Assembly: GCF_965199065.1 (NCBI RefSeq)
Contig: NZ_CBDAQN010000001.1
Coordinates: 1,488,001-1,552,000, forward strand
DNA length: 64,000 nt
Source: Acidisoma sp965199065
GTDB lineage: Bacteria > Pseudomonadota > Alphaproteobacteria > Acetobacterales > Acetobacteraceae
Direction: 5' to 3'
Shown here: positions 63,606-64,000 of the stretch, piece after piece
How the letters are laid out: each line of letters begins with the position of its first letter
Numbering within the stretch: position 1 is the stretch's first letter
Notes under the pieces: generated by a model
What the model was told of the DNA's origin: nothing
Database searches by the model: none
Seen by the model: the letters and a program-made list of their open reading frames with translations, nothing else
Position numbers and translations under genes: made by a program

Positions 63606-64000
63606 ATGTCAGCAATGCAACAAAAGCTGCCGGATGAATTGAAGGGTCTTCTCGATCCTGTTCCCCGTTTGGCTAGCACAACGAACGCCGCTCGCCCGTC
63701 GCCCCCAAGCCTTTTTCATAATGATTGGTGGCTGAAGGCCGCATCGAAGGGCAAGTGGGAGCAAGTGGAGTGCCGTCGCGACGGTGTAATCCTAGCCACC
63801 ATGCCATTTGTGCGGCACACGATGCTGGGAATGAGGCGGTTGCGAATGCCTCCATATACCCGAACTCTCGGTCCGGCATTTAATCTTCCTCCCTCCAAGC
63901 CTTTTCAGCGCGCGCAGACTGTTCGCAAGTTAGTGGCGGACCTCCTCGCCAAGTTGCCTCCGCACGACCATTTTCAGATGACACTCGACCCCGACAGCGA
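63606..64000 (+). CDS. Start of a gene that leaves the window, possible FemAB/GNAT-like protein
   Basis: ATG 63606 opens a frame with no stop to the window end (131 codons). LFHNDWWLKAASKGKWEQVE followed by a VILATMPFV-type strand and PPYTRTLGPAFNLP resembles the start of BioF2-like/FemAB acetyltransferase domains found in polysaccharide loci. The assignment is tentative because the conserved C-terminal half is outside the window. Confidence 0.5.
   Translation, partial: MSAMQQKLPDELKGLLDPVPRLASTTNAARPSPPSLFHNDWWLKAASKGKWEQVECRRDGVILATMPFVRHTMLGMRRLRMPPYTRTLGPAFNLPPSKPFQRAQTVRKLVADLLAKLPPHDHFQMTLDPDS

Overview
The window comes from a GC-rich alphaproteobacterial chromosome. Support for this: a smo-type polyol operon, an aspartate carbamoyltransferase gene followed by a dihydroorotase-like gene that lacks the metal-binding HxH, the gene run plsY-dprA-topA-rnr-S41 peptidase, and long same-strand operons joined by 4-nt start/stop overlaps. 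Order-level placement (Rhizobiales or Rhodospirillales/Acetobacteraceae) cannot be settled from the sequence alone.

Layout. 1-6.5 kb: a zinc alcohol dehydrogenase, then on the minus strand a sorbitol/mannitol-type operon (SorC-family regulator, periplasmic binding protein, two permeases, SmoS dehydrogenase) without its ATPase gene. 6.5-22.5 kb: housekeeping genes (comEC, gltX, pyrB, pyrC-like, plsY, dprA, topA, rnr, S41 protease, yqjG-type glutathionyl-hydroquinone reductase), with a small ParE-type toxin-antitoxin pair between pyrC and plsY. 22.64 kb: tRNA-Thr(CGT). 22.7-39.66 kb: a genomic island of about 17 kb. It is bounded by a near-perfect 19-nt direct repeat of the tRNA 3' end and holds a broken integrase, remnants of IS5, IS6 and IS3 elements, two surface-glycan-type genes, and a complete type I-C CRISPR-Cas system (cas3-5-8c-7-4-1-2) with 44 full repeats plus one truncated repeat. 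39.67-50.7 kb: a compact chemotaxis-like signalling operon (tandem-tip soluble receptor, triple-CheW protein, CheB, HEAT protein, CheR, two receivers, CheA, STAS protein) and a divergent membrane receptor. 50.9-61.5 kb: an eleven-gene minus-strand catabolic operon (two TIM-barrel isomerase-like genes, Gfo/Idh/MocA oxidoreductase, DhaL, DhaK and a glycerol/polyol-type ABC transporter with two non-identical ATPases). 62-64 kb: a family 2 glycosyltransferase and the start of an unrecognised, possibly FemAB/GNAT-like, gene that runs off the end.

The most interesting signal is in the 168-nt gap between cas3 and cas5. A strong sigma70-like promoter (TTGACG, 17 nt, TATATT) is followed at the predicted transcript start by a near-exact copy of the crRNA 5' handle, a 28-nt spacer-like stretch, and a 15-bp hairpin followed by GCGGATCG, which is also found in the array repeat. 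The spacer-like stretch matches 13 of its first 15 positions to DNA that begins directly after a TTC (the type I-C PAM) and covers the -35 box of that same promoter. The inference is a crRNA-like RNA that would guide the system's own Cascade to repress the cas operon, analogous to CreA/CreR regulators. Other points of interest are an internal Cas11c start in cas8c, two near-duplicate spacers, an asymmetric pair of transporter ATPases, and a soluble receptor with two signalling tips.
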